NCBI RefSeq assembly: GCF_041477585.1
Contig: NZ_JBGNYA010000001.1
Span: forward strand, 806,001-870,000
Reading direction: 5' to 3'
From: Halobellus sp. MBLA0158
GTDB taxonomy: Archaea > Halobacteriota > Halobacteria > Halobacteriales > Haloferacaceae
DNA length: 64,000 bases
Shown: piece after piece, positions 26,158 to 35,030 of the stretch
Numbering within the stretch: position 1 is the first letter of the stretch
Layout of the letters: every line of letters begins with the position of its first letter
Program-made: the position numbers and the translations under genes
The notes under the pieces: generated by a model
Seen by the model: only the letters and a program-made list of their open reading frames with translations
Told to the model about the DNA's origin: nothing
The model's database searches: none

Positions 26158-29100
26158 TCAGTCGTCGTCCGCGGCGGACTCGCCGCCCGCGCTCGGCCGG
26201 CCGAGGGGGTACCGGAACGGGTCGGACCGGACCGTCGCCCGCTCGACGCACTCGGCGCCCGCCTCGTCGGTGACGCGGACCCGGACGGTGTAGGCCGCAT
26301 CCGGCGGGAGGGACGCCGACTCGTCGAGGGTGACGTACACCTTCGTCCCCTCGTAGGTGCGCTCGCCGCCGATCGTCCCAGACTCCATCCCGATCCGGCG
26401 GCCCGAGGGGTCGCGGACCTCCACGGAGATCTCGTCGAGGTCGTCGCCGCGGTCCCGCACCGCCAGCCGCTCGATCACCACGCGGGCCGCGACGACGTCG
26501 ATCGACGGCGACTCGAACGCCGTGATCTCGGGCGGGTGCCGCCGCACGGCCGCGACGATCCACCCCGAGAGGGCGTCGCGGGCGAACACGAGCAGGAGCA
26601 ACAGGAGTCCGAGCAGGAGCCACCCGAGCCCGCTCACGGGGATCTGCTGGAGTTCGACCGAGGGGAGCGACCGGCCCACGGTGACCGTCTCGATCGTCTC
26701 GCCGCGGGCGCCGAATTCGTCCGCGGCGACGACCGTGATCGTCTCGGTGCCGGCGGGGAAGCGCCGGTCTACGACCCGTCCGGTGGCGGTCGTCCCGTCG
26801 GAGAACTCCCAGGTGACGGTGACGTTGCCGTACTCGTCGACGACGTCGGCGACGAGGGTGACCGTCTCGTTCGGCCAGATCACCGGCGGCCGCTGGACCG
26901 CGACCCCGGGGACGTCGTTGACGAGGATCCGGTACGTGGCCGCGTCGGTCAGCCCGAAGGCGTCGGTGACGGTAAGCGTCGTCTCGTAGATCCCGACCGC
27001 GTCGAACGAGGGCTCGATCTGGCGGCCGGTGAACGGCTCGTCGTAGGTCTCGACGGTCCACTCGTAGGTGACGCTGTTGTCGGCAAACACGGCGAACTCC
27101 GAGAAGCCCGGCGTGTAGGCGCTGAGGACGACGTACTCCGGCGTCTCCTCGACGATCTCGGTCTCCAGCAGCTGCCAGCCGCCGCTGTTCCGGGCGACCG
27201 TCGCGTTCGCGGGGTCGGTCTCGCCGAAGCGCTCTCGCGGGACGCGGAGCTGGAGGATCGCAGAGCGGTTCTCGTACTCCGGCGGGACCGTGATCTCGAC
27301 GCGGTGGATCATCCGGAGGTTGTCGTCGATCGATTCCTTGGAGCCGAAGAGCGAGTGGCTCCCGACGAGCAGGATCGGATCGCGGACGAGCGTCAGCGTG
27401 TCCGCGCCCTTCAGGTCGATCTCTTCTTCCGAGATCCCCTCGCCCGAGATCGTCAGCGAGATGTCGTCGCCGAAGTCGATCCGCTCGGCGTTCTCGCCGA
27501 TCTCCCTCCCCTGGGCGATGGCCGCCTCGGGCCCGTCGCGGCCGCCGACGTCGGGCGCCGGCACCCCGAGGTCCTGGACGTCGATGAGGTCCGCGAGGTC
27601 TCCGTTCTCCTCGCCGGGGAACGTGATCGTAGTGTCGCCCTTCCGGACGACCGTCTCGGGGCCGTCGTCGTCCTCGTCGCCCTCGTCGTCCGGATCGTCG
27701 TCGCCGTCGGGATCTCCGTCGCCGTCCGGCCCGTCGTCGCCGGGCTCGGTCTGGGGCTCGCCCTCGGGCGCGGTGAGCACGAACTGCGAGAAGCCCGGCG
27801 GGTCGACGAAGAAGACGTACGCGGTGGCCGTCTCGTCGATTAGTTCGGGGTTCAGGCGGTTCCACCGGCCGTCGGCGTAGCGGTAGATCCGAAGGTCCTC
27901 GGGGTCGACGTCGGCGGGGAGCGCGCTCTTCTTGACCGAGTAGGTGAACTCCGTCAGGCCCAGCCGCTCGTTCGGGATGGTGTGTTCCAGCCCGAAGTGC
28001 TGGGTGACGGCGCGGCCCGCCTCCGGCTCGTACTGGACGCCGCCGACGACGCCGGGCGCGGTGTCGTGGTGGACGAAGTGCATGTCGAAGGTGACCTTCT
28101 CCCCGGATTCGGACCGGGGCGCGACGCTGACGGTCGTGATCGTCGCCTGCTTCTCGCGCGTGCTCGGCACCGACACGTCGACGGTCAGGCCGACGCCCGG
28201 CGGGACGTCGTTGGCGTCGAGTTCGGCGCTGGCGGCGTCCGGGAGCGTCACCGGGCGCGTCCAGGTCTCCACGTCGCTGTCGACGCCGGGGTCGTTCTCG
28301 GCGAGCTGCTGGACGCGGATCCGCCAGCCGGTGTTGGACATCCAGATGTCGATCTGCTCCTGGTCGGCGTCGCTGATGATCCGCAGTTGGGCGGTCTTGA
28401 TCCCGACCGACTGCGGCGCGTAGCGGATCGTGACCCGCTCGGTCTCGCCGGGGGCGATCTCGAAGGGCGCCTCGCCCTCGACGATCTCGAAGGCCTCCGA
28501 GGAGCCGGAGACGAACCGCACGTCGGTCACGCGGACCGGAATCGCCGGGTCGCCGGGGTTCGAGAGCGTGATATTCAGCGTCTTCGAGCCGCCGACGGTG
28601 ACATTCCCGAAGTCGAGGTGGTCCGTGCTCACGTCGATGTGCGGCGGGAGCCCGGTGCCCGAGACGCCGACCCGGGCGGTCGGCTCGTTCGGATCGTTGC
28701 TCTCGAAGCGCACGCCCGCCGTGAACGCGCCGTCGTCGGTCGGCTCGAACCGGACGGTGACCGTCTCGCTGGCGCCGACGTCGAGCGTGAGCGGCGTCCC
28801 GAGGTCGGACGTGACGGCGAACATCTCGCGGCCGCTGCCGACGACGGCGACGTCGGTGATGGTGAGCGGGGCGGTCCCGCGGTTCTCGACGGTGAACGTC
28901 GCGGTCGCGTTCAGCCCGCGGCCGATCGGCTCGAAGGCGACCGTTTCGGTGGGGACCGCGATGTCGGGCGCGAGGCCCCGACCGGCGAGGTCGACGCGGA
29001 GCGGGCTGTCGTCGGCGTCGGTCTCGACCGCGAGCGTCGCCGCCTGCGACCCTCCGGCCGTCGGCTCGAACGCCGCCACGAGGACGTGCCGCGCGCCCGG

Positions 29101-30120
29101 CGCGAGGGTCACCGGCGCGCCGCCGTCGTCGGCCGCGAACGCGGCTGCGTCGGTCCCCTCGATACTGACCCCGCGGATGGTCACGGGCGCGGAGCCGGTG
29201 TTCGCGACCGTCACGGCGGTCCGCTCGCGGTCGCCGACGCGGACGTCGCCGAAGTCGACGTCGCGGGTCCCGATCACCGACAGCGACTGGATCGTGCCCT
29301 CCCCGCGCAGCGTCACGGTCGCCGTCGCCGCGTTCGGGTCGTTCGTGCCGAGCCGGAGCGTCGCGGTCGCGTCGCCTTCGGCCTCGGGCGCGAACCGGAT
29401 CGGGATCGTCGCCGAGCCGCCGGGCGCGATCGTCGGGAGCGCGCCCAGCTCGCTCTCGAAGGCGGCCGCGTCGTCGCCGACGATCGCGAGGTCGCGGAGC
29501 ACGAGCGGCTCGCCGCCGGTGTTCCGGACCGTGACGTCGACGACCGCGCTCGTGCCGAGCGGGACCTCGCCGGCGTCGACCGAGTCGGGCACGTCGATCT
29601 GGGCGCTCGTCGTCGGGTCGATCGTCTCGACGTTGAGGATGAGCTTCGTCACGAGCGTGCTCTCGGGCGCGACGCCGGGGCTCCGGGTGTCGATGCGCAC
29701 GCTCATCAGGAGCTCCTCGCCCGGGACGAGGGTGACGTTCCGCTCGGCGCCGACGGGCTGGCCGCTCGCCGCGGAGTAGAACGTCACCGCCTCCACGTTC
29801 GTCTGCGTGATCCAGACGCGGACCGAGGAGTTCCCGGTGTTCGTCACGGTGAAGACGCCGTCGATCACGGTGACGGCGTCGGGGTTGACGCCGTGTTCGG
29901 TGATGTTCAGCGTGAGTTCGTTGCTCGCGTCGATCTGCGCGTACGCGCCGTTCGGGCCCGTCGCGGGCGCGAGCACGATCGACTCGTCGGGGCCGACGGC
30001 GTCGAACTGATTGACGACGATGGCGCCCGTGGGCACGACCAACAAGAGCAGCACGCCGGCGACCGCCGCGACCTGGTGGAGCGACAGCGAGGCGAGTATC
30101 GACGACGCCGACCGACTCAT
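26158..30120 (-). CDS. 1320-aa multi-domain membrane-anchored surface protein
   Basis: Order of parts: signal helix (about 15-38); a secreted domain resembling the DUF1102 proteins nearby (40-165, with GPNGAYA and VFTVTNTGNSSV); four ASH/choice-of-anchor-D Ig-like repeats of about 105 residues (175-590, each with an F-x-x-x-x-x-G signature and an N-x-G turn); a PGF-pre-PGF-like domain near 690-790 (ends PPGFSQFVL); an acidic Asp/Gly linker (about 795-825); a second such domain ending TPGFSEFAV; a PKD-like domain (1010-1150); one membrane helix (about 1160-1182); and an inside or outside tail of 135 residues. It is likely an anchor or adaptor for a surface fibre. It has its own upstream region. 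Confidence 0.85.
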   Translation of the reverse strand: MSRSASSILASLSLHQVAAVAGVLLLLVVPTGAIVVNQFDAVGPDESIVLAPATGPNGAYAQIDASNELTLNITEHGVNPDAVTVIDGVFTVTNTGNSSVRVWITQTNVEAVTFYSAASGQPVGAERNVTLVPGEELLMSVRIDTRSPGVAPESTLVTKLILNVETIDPTTSAQIDVPDSVDAGEVPLGTSAVVDVTVRNTGGEPLVLRDLAIVGDDAAAFESELGALPTIAPGGSATIPIRFAPEAEGDATATLRLGTNDPNAATATVTLRGEGTIQSLSVIGTRDVDFGDVRVGDRERTAVTVANTGSAPVTIRGVSIEGTDAAAFAADDGGAPVTLAPGARHVLVAAFEPTAGGSQAATLAVETDADDSPLRVDLAGRGLAPDIAVPTETVAFEPIGRGLNATATFTVENRGTAPLTITDVAVVGSGREMFAVTSDLGTPLTLDVGASETVTVRFEPTDDGAFTAGVRFESNDPNEPTARVGVSGTGLPPHIDVSTDHLDFGNVTVGGSKTLNITLSNPGDPAIPVRVTDVRFVSGSSEAFEIVEGEAPFEIAPGETERVTIRYAPQSVGIKTAQLRIISDADQEQIDIWMSNTGWRIRVQQLAENDPGVDSDVETWTRPVTLPDAASAELDANDVPPGVGLTVDVSVPSTREKQATITTVSVAPRSESGEKVTFDMHFVHHDTAPGVVGGVQYEPEAGRAVTQHFGLEHTIPNERLGLTEFTYSVKKSALPADVDPEDLRIYRYADGRWNRLNPELIDETATAYVFFVDPPGFSQFVLTAPEGEPQTEPGDDGPDGDGDPDGDDDPDDEGDEDDDGPETVVRKGDTTITFPGEENGDLADLIDVQDLGVPAPDVGGRDGPEAAIAQGREIGENAERIDFGDDISLTISGEGISEEEIDLKGADTLTLVRDPILLVGSHSLFGSKESIDDNLRMIHRVEITVPPEYENRSAILQLRVPRERFGETDPANATVARNSGGWQLLETEIVEETPEYVVLSAYTPGFSEFAVFADNSVTYEWTVETYDEPFTGRQIEPSFDAVGIYETTLTVTDAFGLTDAATYRILVNDVPGVAVQRPPVIWPNETVTLVADVVDEYGNVTVTWEFSDGTTATGRVVDRRFPAGTETITVVAADEFGARGETIETVTVGRSLPSVELQQIPVSGLGWLLLGLLLLLLVFARDALSGWIVAAVRRHPPEITAFESPSIDVVAARVVIERLAVRDRGDDLDEISVEVRDPSGRRIGMESGTIGGERTYEGTKVYVTLDESASLPPDAAYTVRVRVTDEAGAECVERATVRSDPFRYPLGRPSAGGESAADDD

Positions 30121-30302
30121 TCGACGCTCCGGCGAGTGGGGGTCCCGGAGCGCCCGCTACGGACGGTTGCGGGGTCTCGAAGAGCGATGGAATCGGTGTG
30201 CGTCATCGGGTGTATGAATGGATTTACCGCAGTATTTCGTCTATTTCGCGTATCGGAACGCGCCCCGGAGAGATACCGTTTTCGTCCCCGGCCGAAGACG
30301 GG

Positions 30303-30845
30303 CTACGACTGGACGGCCTCAGCCGTGATCTCGATCGTCTCGATGAGGAAGTCCTCGTCATCCACGTCCAGACCGGCGGTGTCGACGTAGATGCTGACGG
30401 TCACGGTCTCACCGCTGTCCAGGTAGTAGTCGCCGTCCTCGAAGGCGCTCGTGGTGGCCTTCTCGCCGTCCACGCTGACGTTGTAGAACGTCACCGCGTC
30501 GGGGTGATCGCCCGTGTCGTTGATGGAGATCGAGACGTTCTGGGTCCCTTGGTTCGTGATGGTGAAGACGTCCTGGATGTCGGTCTGGGCCTCCATGTTC
30601 ACGCCGCTACCGATGTTTTCGCCGAAGGTGATCTGGAACAGCCCGTTTTCCTCCGCCGCGTACGCGCCGTCACCGTTCGGGCCGCTCGTGGGGTTGAGCG
30701 CCAGCAGCGCCGAGCTGTCGCCGGCGACGCTGACTTGGGCCGTCCGCTCGGCGGACACGGTGGTGAACGCCCCCGTCGCGGTGACGACTCCGAGCGCCGC
30801 GACGATCGTGACCAGTGCGAGTAACTTTCCTTTTGGGAGTTTCAT
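30303..30845 (-). CDS. DUF1102 secreted protein, candidate fibre subunit (TasA-like)
   Basis: The protein has 180 aa. A basic start (KLPKGK) and hydrophobic helix (8-25) end in ATGAFTTVSAERTAQVSVAGD, which resembles the SipW-type signal peptide of TasA/CalY proteins. The mature part is one beta-sandwich-like domain with GPNGDGAYA, DVFTITNQGTQNVSISI and DAVTFYNV segments. No lipobox or anchor is present. Known family: DUF1102, found in secreted archaeal proteins. A role as the main fibre subunit cut by the nearby signal peptidase is inference. Two perfect palindromes sit directly upstream of its TATA box. Confidence 0.85.
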   Translation of the reverse strand: MKLPKGKLLALVTIVAALGVVTATGAFTTVSAERTAQVSVAGDSSALLALNPTSGPNGDGAYAAEENGLFQITFGENIGSGVNMEAQTDIQDVFTITNQGTQNVSISINDTGDHPDAVTFYNVSVDGEKATTSAFEDGDYYLDSGETVTVSIYVDTAGLDVDDEDFLIETIEITAEAVQS

Positions 30846-31171
30846 GTGTTTTCGTCTCCGTGCCCGCCACAGCCGTCTCGGCCGGGGACCGGGCTCGTTT
30901 CTCTCAACGATCTATAGGGTCTTTGTAAGACCGCTCTAACGCCGCGTTAGGGCGTCCTACCGCCAGATCCCGCCAAATTCGGGTGTTTTCGGACGTTCGC
31001 CGAGGTCCGGACGCCCGTCCGAACACCCGTATGAGGGGTGTAGTGGCCGTTTCCGACCGTTGGGGGCCTTCCCGCTAATCGAATAATGGGACGTTATCGC
31101 GACTCAGCGGCAAGATTTCCCCGGGTAGGGGGGGCTAACTAAATAGCTATCACGCCTTCTGTCCCCTACAC
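30846..31171. promoter_or_regulatory. divergent regulatory region between two DUF1102-type genes
   Basis: The minus-strand TATA-like element CCCTATAGATC lies near 30908-30918, with a leader of about 40 nt. Immediately upstream are two perfect inverted repeats with the same geometry (6-bp arms, 3-nt spacer): GGTCTT-TGT-AAGACC (30918-30932) and CTAACG-CCG-CGTTAG (30936-30950), with centres 18 bp apart. On the plus side an AT-rich element (CTAACTAAATAGC, about 31135-31147) lies 25-37 nt before the ATG at 31172. No gene is visible. Confidence 0.6.
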
Positions 31172-33082
31172 ATGGCCGGTCCCAAACTCATCTCTCTCGC
31201 CGTTGTCGTCGTGGCCATCGGTCTGGTCACTGGGAGCGGCGCGTTCACCACGGTCGCCGCCGACCGCACGGCGTCGGTCGGCATCGCCGGCGACGCGAAC
31301 GCGCTGGTGCAGCTGACGCCCCACAGCGGGCCGAACGGCGCCTACGCGCCGATCTCCCAGGGGATGATCCAGCTCGAACTGGACGCCATCCCGGCCGACG
31401 CCGAGACCACCATCCCCGGGGTGTTCAACATCACGAATCAGGGGACTCAGCCGGTCGCAGTCTGGGTGACCGAGGGCGACGGCGGCGCGCCGCGGGTCAC
31501 CTTCTACAATCCGACCTTCGGCGGGGGCGCGGCCACCACCGCACTGCGGTGTGAAAACGGCGTGAAGTCGATCGAGACCGAGGAGAACGCCGTCCGGCTG
31601 GCGCCGGGCGAGACGCTCGTCGTGAGCCTCCAGATCGACTCCACCGGACTCACCGCGGCCGACGAGACGCTCCTCGACTCGCTTTCCATCCACGCGAGCG
31701 CGACCGTCGAGGGCACCGACGCCCCGACCACCAGCGTCGTCTGCGGCGACGGCGACTCGGGGTCCGGATCGGGCGACGGCTCGGGTGACGGAAGCGGCGA
31801 CGGCGGCTCCGGCTCCGGCGACGCCGACGGCGACGGCATCGACGACAGCACCGAGGCCGCCATCGGCACCGACCCGAACGACGCCGACTCCGACGGCGAC
31901 GGCATCAGCGACGGGATCGAGACCACCCGCGGCGCCAGCGCCGACGGCCTCGCGCCCGGCTGGGAGGTCGACACCGACGGCGACGGCGTCATCGACGCCC
32001 TCGACCTCGACAGCGACGGCGATGGCCTCGGGGACGCCGCCGAGGGCACCGACGACGTCGACGGCGACGGCGTCGACAACTACCGCGACACCGACAGCGA
32101 CGGCGACGGCGTCGGCGACGCGGTGGATCTGTACCCGTACGACTACGGGCCGCAGGGCGGCCTGGCGTTCGCCGACGCCGACGACGATCTCGTCTACGAC
32201 GCGGGCGAAGAGACCTACACCGCGAGCGAACTGACGAACTTCAACGAGCGGGTCAATCTCGTGATCCCCGCGGACGTCGGGGCCATTCAGTCCGCCTCGA
32301 TCCGGCTCCACGCGGTCAAGATCACGTCGTACGTCGACCTCACCGCGACGGGCGGGACCGTCGAGATCCTGGCGAACGGCAACGGGAACGACGACAACGC
32401 CATCACCGTCGACGGCACGACAGTCACCGCCAACGGCGCCGTGCGGCTCCACGGGAGCGCGATCAGCGCGGACGACGCGACGCTCGTCTCCCAGGGAGGT
32501 GCCGTCGAACTGCTCGCGAACGGCAACGGGAACGACGGGAACCCGATCTCCGCCGACAACGCGACGGTCACGGCGCTCCACGGCGTGAAGCTCCACGGCG
32601 GCTCGATCAGCGCCGTCGACGCCGACCTCACCTCGCAGGGCAGCTCGATCGAGCTTATGGCGAACGACAACGGAGACGCCGCCATCGACGCCGACGGCGC
32701 GACCCTCACGGCGCTCCACGGCGTGCGGATTCACGGCGAGACGCTCGGTCTCCTCGACGCCGACGTCACGTCTCAGGGCGCCGGCGTCGAACTCTTCGCC
32801 GAACGGAACGGCGGCGGGGACCTCGACGCCGCGGGCGCGACGGTGACTGCCCACCAGAAGATCGCGCTCAAGGCCGACGAGAACGCGGACGTCGGCGACT
32901 CGAACGCGCGCGAGGCGCGCCTCGAAGCCGGGACGACGATCTCGATCTCGTTCACGTCCTCCCAGAGCACGCTCCGGGTCGCCGGCGTCGAGATCGTCGA
33001 TCAGGACAACGCGCTCACGCTGACCGGCAACGTGAACGGCATCACGGTCCAGGGCTCGCCGCAGTCCGGGAGCGTCCAGTGA
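31172..33082 (+). CDS. secreted DUF1102 protein with calcium repeats and beta-repeat tail
   Basis: The protein has 636 aa. Residues 1-185 repeat the layout of the 180-aa DUF1102 neighbour (signal helix, GSGAFTTVAADRTASV, HSGPNGAYA, GVFNITNQGTQPVAVWV, RVTFYNP, LAPGETLVVSLQID). A Gly/Ser/Asp linker (190-212) leads to thrombospondin type 3-like calcium repeats (213-320; many DxDGDG units). Residues 378-568 hold four repeats of 46-48 aa, each with an LHG-type start and an N-G-N or N-D-N turn, likely a beta-helix or stacked beta structure. No membrane anchor or cell-wall signal at the end. It is likely an extracellular matrix or adhesive subunit stiffened by calcium. Confidence 0.85.
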   Translation: MAGPKLISLAVVVVAIGLVTGSGAFTTVAADRTASVGIAGDANALVQLTPHSGPNGAYAPISQGMIQLELDAIPADAETTIPGVFNITNQGTQPVAVWVTEGDGGAPRVTFYNPTFGGGAATTALRCENGVKSIETEENAVRLAPGETLVVSLQIDSTGLTAADETLLDSLSIHASATVEGTDAPTTSVVCGDGDSGSGSGDGSGDGSGDGGSGSGDADGDGIDDSTEAAIGTDPNDADSDGDGISDGIETTRGASADGLAPGWEVDTDGDGVIDALDLDSDGDGLGDAAEGTDDVDGDGVDNYRDTDSDGDGVGDAVDLYPYDYGPQGGLAFADADDDLVYDAGEETYTASELTNFNERVNLVIPADVGAIQSASIRLHAVKITSYVDLTATGGTVEILANGNGNDDNAITVDGTTVTANGAVRLHGSAISADDATLVSQGGAVELLANGNGNDGNPISADNATVTALHGVKLHGGSISAVDADLTSQGSSIELMANDNGDAAIDADGATLTALHGVRIHGETLGLLDADVTSQGAGVELFAERNGGGDLDAAGATVTAHQKIALKADENADVGDSNAREARLEAGTTISISFTSSQSTLRVAGVEIVDQDNALTLTGNVNGITVQGSPQSGSVQ

Positions 33083-33107
33083 GGCGCGGCCGCGGCGGTG
33101 AGGCGCC

Positions 33108-33653
33108 GTGACCCCGGGCAAGCCCCTCGCGGTCGCGGTCGTGCTCGTCGCCTTCGCGCTCCTGGCGGTCCCCTCGGGCGGCTTCGGCGTCATCGACGAG
33201 GTCCGGGACGCCCGCGTCGGCGTCGCGGCCCCCGACCGAGCGGTCGTCAGCATCGAGCCGGCCGCCGAGGTGCCGGTCCGCTGCTCGGCGCCGCTCGTCA
33301 CCGTCCGAAACAACGGGGCGCAGTCCGCGACCGTCACCGTCCGGCTCACCGAGTCCGGCGGCGGATCGCTCCTGGCTCCGAACGGCGCCGACCGCGGCAC
33401 CGAGTACGTCTTCGATCTGGACTCCGGCGACAGCCGGACGGTCTCGGTCGTTGGCGTCCGGTCCGGCGCCGACGCCGTCAACGTCACCGTGACCGCCGAA
33501 CTGGACGGCGGCCTAGTCGTCACCGCCAGCGAGCGCGTGCCGACGTACGTCGACGAGTCCGGCGGCGACGGCGACGACGATGAGGGTGATGACGACGATG
33601 ACGACGACAACGACGATGACGACGACAACGACGATGACGACGGCGCCTGCTGA
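33108..33653 (+). CDS. secreted protein with poly-Asp tail
   Basis: The protein has 181 aa with a GTG start (33108-33110), 25 nt after the preceding stop, so it is in the same operon. The signal helix (5-22) is followed by SGGFGVIDEVRDARVGVAAPD, which parallels the start of the DUF1102 proteins. One beta-sandwich-like domain follows (30-150, with VTVRNNGAQSATVTV). The last 30 residues are nearly all Asp with scattered Asn and end in GAC. The tail could bind calcium or extend a chain in high salt. The terminal Cys is odd for a secreted haloarchaeal protein. It is likely the fourth, minor member of the family here. Confidence 0.75.
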   Translation: MTPGKPLAVAVVLVAFALLAVPSGGFGVIDEVRDARVGVAAPDRAVVSIEPAAEVPVRCSAPLVTVRNNGAQSATVTVRLTESGGGSLLAPNGADRGTEYVFDLDSGDSRTVSVVGVRSGADAVNVTVTAELDGGLVVTASERVPTYVDESGGDGDDDEGDDDDDDDNDDDDDNDDDDGAC

Positions 33654-33731
33654 GGCCGCCCCCTCTTCGCTCCCATCGGACGGATCGACAGATCCGAGTG
33701 CCCGAGGTCCCTCCGATCGACAACCCCGACG

Positions 33732-34448
33732 ATGAAGGCCGTCATTCTCGCTGCGGGCGAAGGCACGCGGCTCCGCCCGCGGACCGCGGACATTCCGAAG
33801 CCGCTCGTCGAGGTCGCCGGCGCGCCGATCCTCACCCGCTGCTTCGAGACGGTGCGCGACCTGGGGATCGACGAGGCGGTCGTGGTCGTCGGCTACGAGA
33901 AGGAGGCGATCGTCGACCGCTACGGGGACGCCTACCGGGACCTCGACCTCCGATACGCTCACCAGGAAGAGCGCACCGGGCTGGCGCACGCCGTCCTCGC
34001 GGCGGCGGACCACGTCGACGCCGACTTCGCGGTTCTGAACGGCGACAACGTCTACGCCGGGAATCTCGATACGGTGCTCTGCAGGCACCGAGAGACGGAC
34101 GCGGATCTCACCGTCCCGGTCCACGAGGTCTCGTATGAGACCGCGAGAGCGGGCGCCGTGTGCGAATTCGACGAAGACGGAACCGTCACCGGATTCGTAG
34201 AGAAGCCCGACGATCCGCCGTCGCGGTACGCCCCGGCCGCATTCTACGTCCTCCCGCCGGCGGTCTTCCACGCGTGCCGGCTCGTCAGGCCCTCCTCGCG
34301 CGGCGAGTACGAACTGGCCGACGCGATCGATCTGCTCGTTCGCGCCGGATACAGGGTCGAGACGGTCCCGTTCGAGGGCCGGAAGGTGAACGTCAACACC
34401 GAAGCGGACGTCGAGCGCGCGGAGCGACTGCTCGATAGAATCGACTGA
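33732..34448 (+). CDS. sugar-1-phosphate nucleotidyltransferase (AglF-like)
   Basis: The protein has 238 aa. The N-terminal motif is AVILAAGEGTRLRPRT (4-19) and the Lys in IPKPLVEV is the usual second active-site residue. NGDN (about 100) binds the metal and VEKP is conserved. The family makes NDP-sugars from NTP and sugar-1-phosphate; AglF of Haloferax (UTP-glucose-1-phosphate type) is the nearest known example by length. The sugar and base are not fixed by sequence. It lies 78 bp after the poly-Asp gene, same strand, so it might supply sugar for glycosylating the secreted proteins. That link is inference. Confidence 0.87.
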   Translation: MKAVILAAGEGTRLRPRTADIPKPLVEVAGAPILTRCFETVRDLGIDEAVVVVGYEKEAIVDRYGDAYRDLDLRYAHQEERTGLAHAVLAAADHVDADFAVLNGDNVYAGNLDTVLCRHRETDADLTVPVHEVSYETARAGAVCEFDEDGTVTGFVEKPDDPPSRYAPAAFYVLPPAVFHACRLVRPSSRGEYELADAIDLLVRAGYRVETVPFEGRKVNVNTEADVERAERLLDRID

Positions 34449-34525
34449 TCGTCGTATCTATACGGATTTCTGCATTCGAACGACCTCGATATTCGCGCAT
34501 TTCCACGTGAATGAAAATCGAATTA

Positions 34526-34536
34526 TGCTATTTATT
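34526..34536 (+). promoter_or_regulatory. TATA box of the PPOX-family gene
   Basis: The sequence GCTATTTATT at about 34527-34536 lies 23-32 nt before the ATG at 34559. This supports a leaderless start at MATDF and rules against the ATG 16 codons upstream, whose codons would run through the TATA box. Confidence 0.6.
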
Positions 34537-34558
34537 AGGTGATGTTCAATACGATTTT

Positions 34559-35011
34559 ATGGCGACCGACTTCCAGCCGATTCAGGGCGCGCGGATGGAC
34601 GACTCGGCGATCGACCGGCTGCTCGAAGAGCGCGGGTATGGCGTGCTCTCGATGGCCGACGGGGAGCGGGCCTACGGGATTCCGCTCTCGTTCGGCTACG
34701 ACGGCGACGACCGGCTCTACTTCGTGTTCGTCGGCTACTCGGAGCAGTGGAAGAAGATGATCTACGCCGACGAGTCGGCGGCGGTGAGCTTCCTCGTCCT
34801 CGACGTCGACGCCGATGGGGGGTGGCGGAGCGCCATCGTCTCCGGGCCGTTCGAGCGCATCTCCGCCGACGAGTGGGACGCCGCGCGCGAGGCGATGGCC
34901 GACAACGCGTTCCGGCCAGAACTCCTCACCGAGGTCGACATCCGAGAGCACCCGCAGGTCTGGGTCCTCGACGCCGAGGAGAAGACCGGGCGGGCGGTCG
35001 GGACGGAGTGA
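34559..35011 (+). CDS. pyridoxamine 5'-phosphate oxidase family flavoprotein
   Basis: The protein has 150 aa and a predicted FMN-binding split barrel. Visible family features are RGYGVLSMADGERAYGIPLSF near 27-47 (quoted in part), RLYFVFVGYSEQWKKM, and the later AVSFLVLDVD strand. These small haloarchaeal PPOX-like proteins bind FMN or F420, but their substrates are mostly unknown. True PdxH function is unlikely given the short length. It is monocistronic, ending before the tRNA-Ser repeat element. Confidence 0.85.
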   Translation: MATDFQPIQGARMDDSAIDRLLEERGYGVLSMADGERAYGIPLSFGYDGDDRLYFVFVGYSEQWKKMIYADESAAVSFLVLDVDADGGWRSAIVSGPFERISADEWDAAREAMADNAFRPELLTEVDIREHPQVWVLDAEEKTGRAVGTE

Positions 35012-35030
35012 CGACTCCCGATGTCGGCAA

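Noticed and set aside
27982-30390. Long open frame on the plus strand, opposite the giant adhesin
   Set aside because: The translation is rich in Arg, Asp, Gly and Val with no domain, and it follows the codon bias of the real gene on the other strand. GC-rich third positions remove stop codons from the shadow frame.
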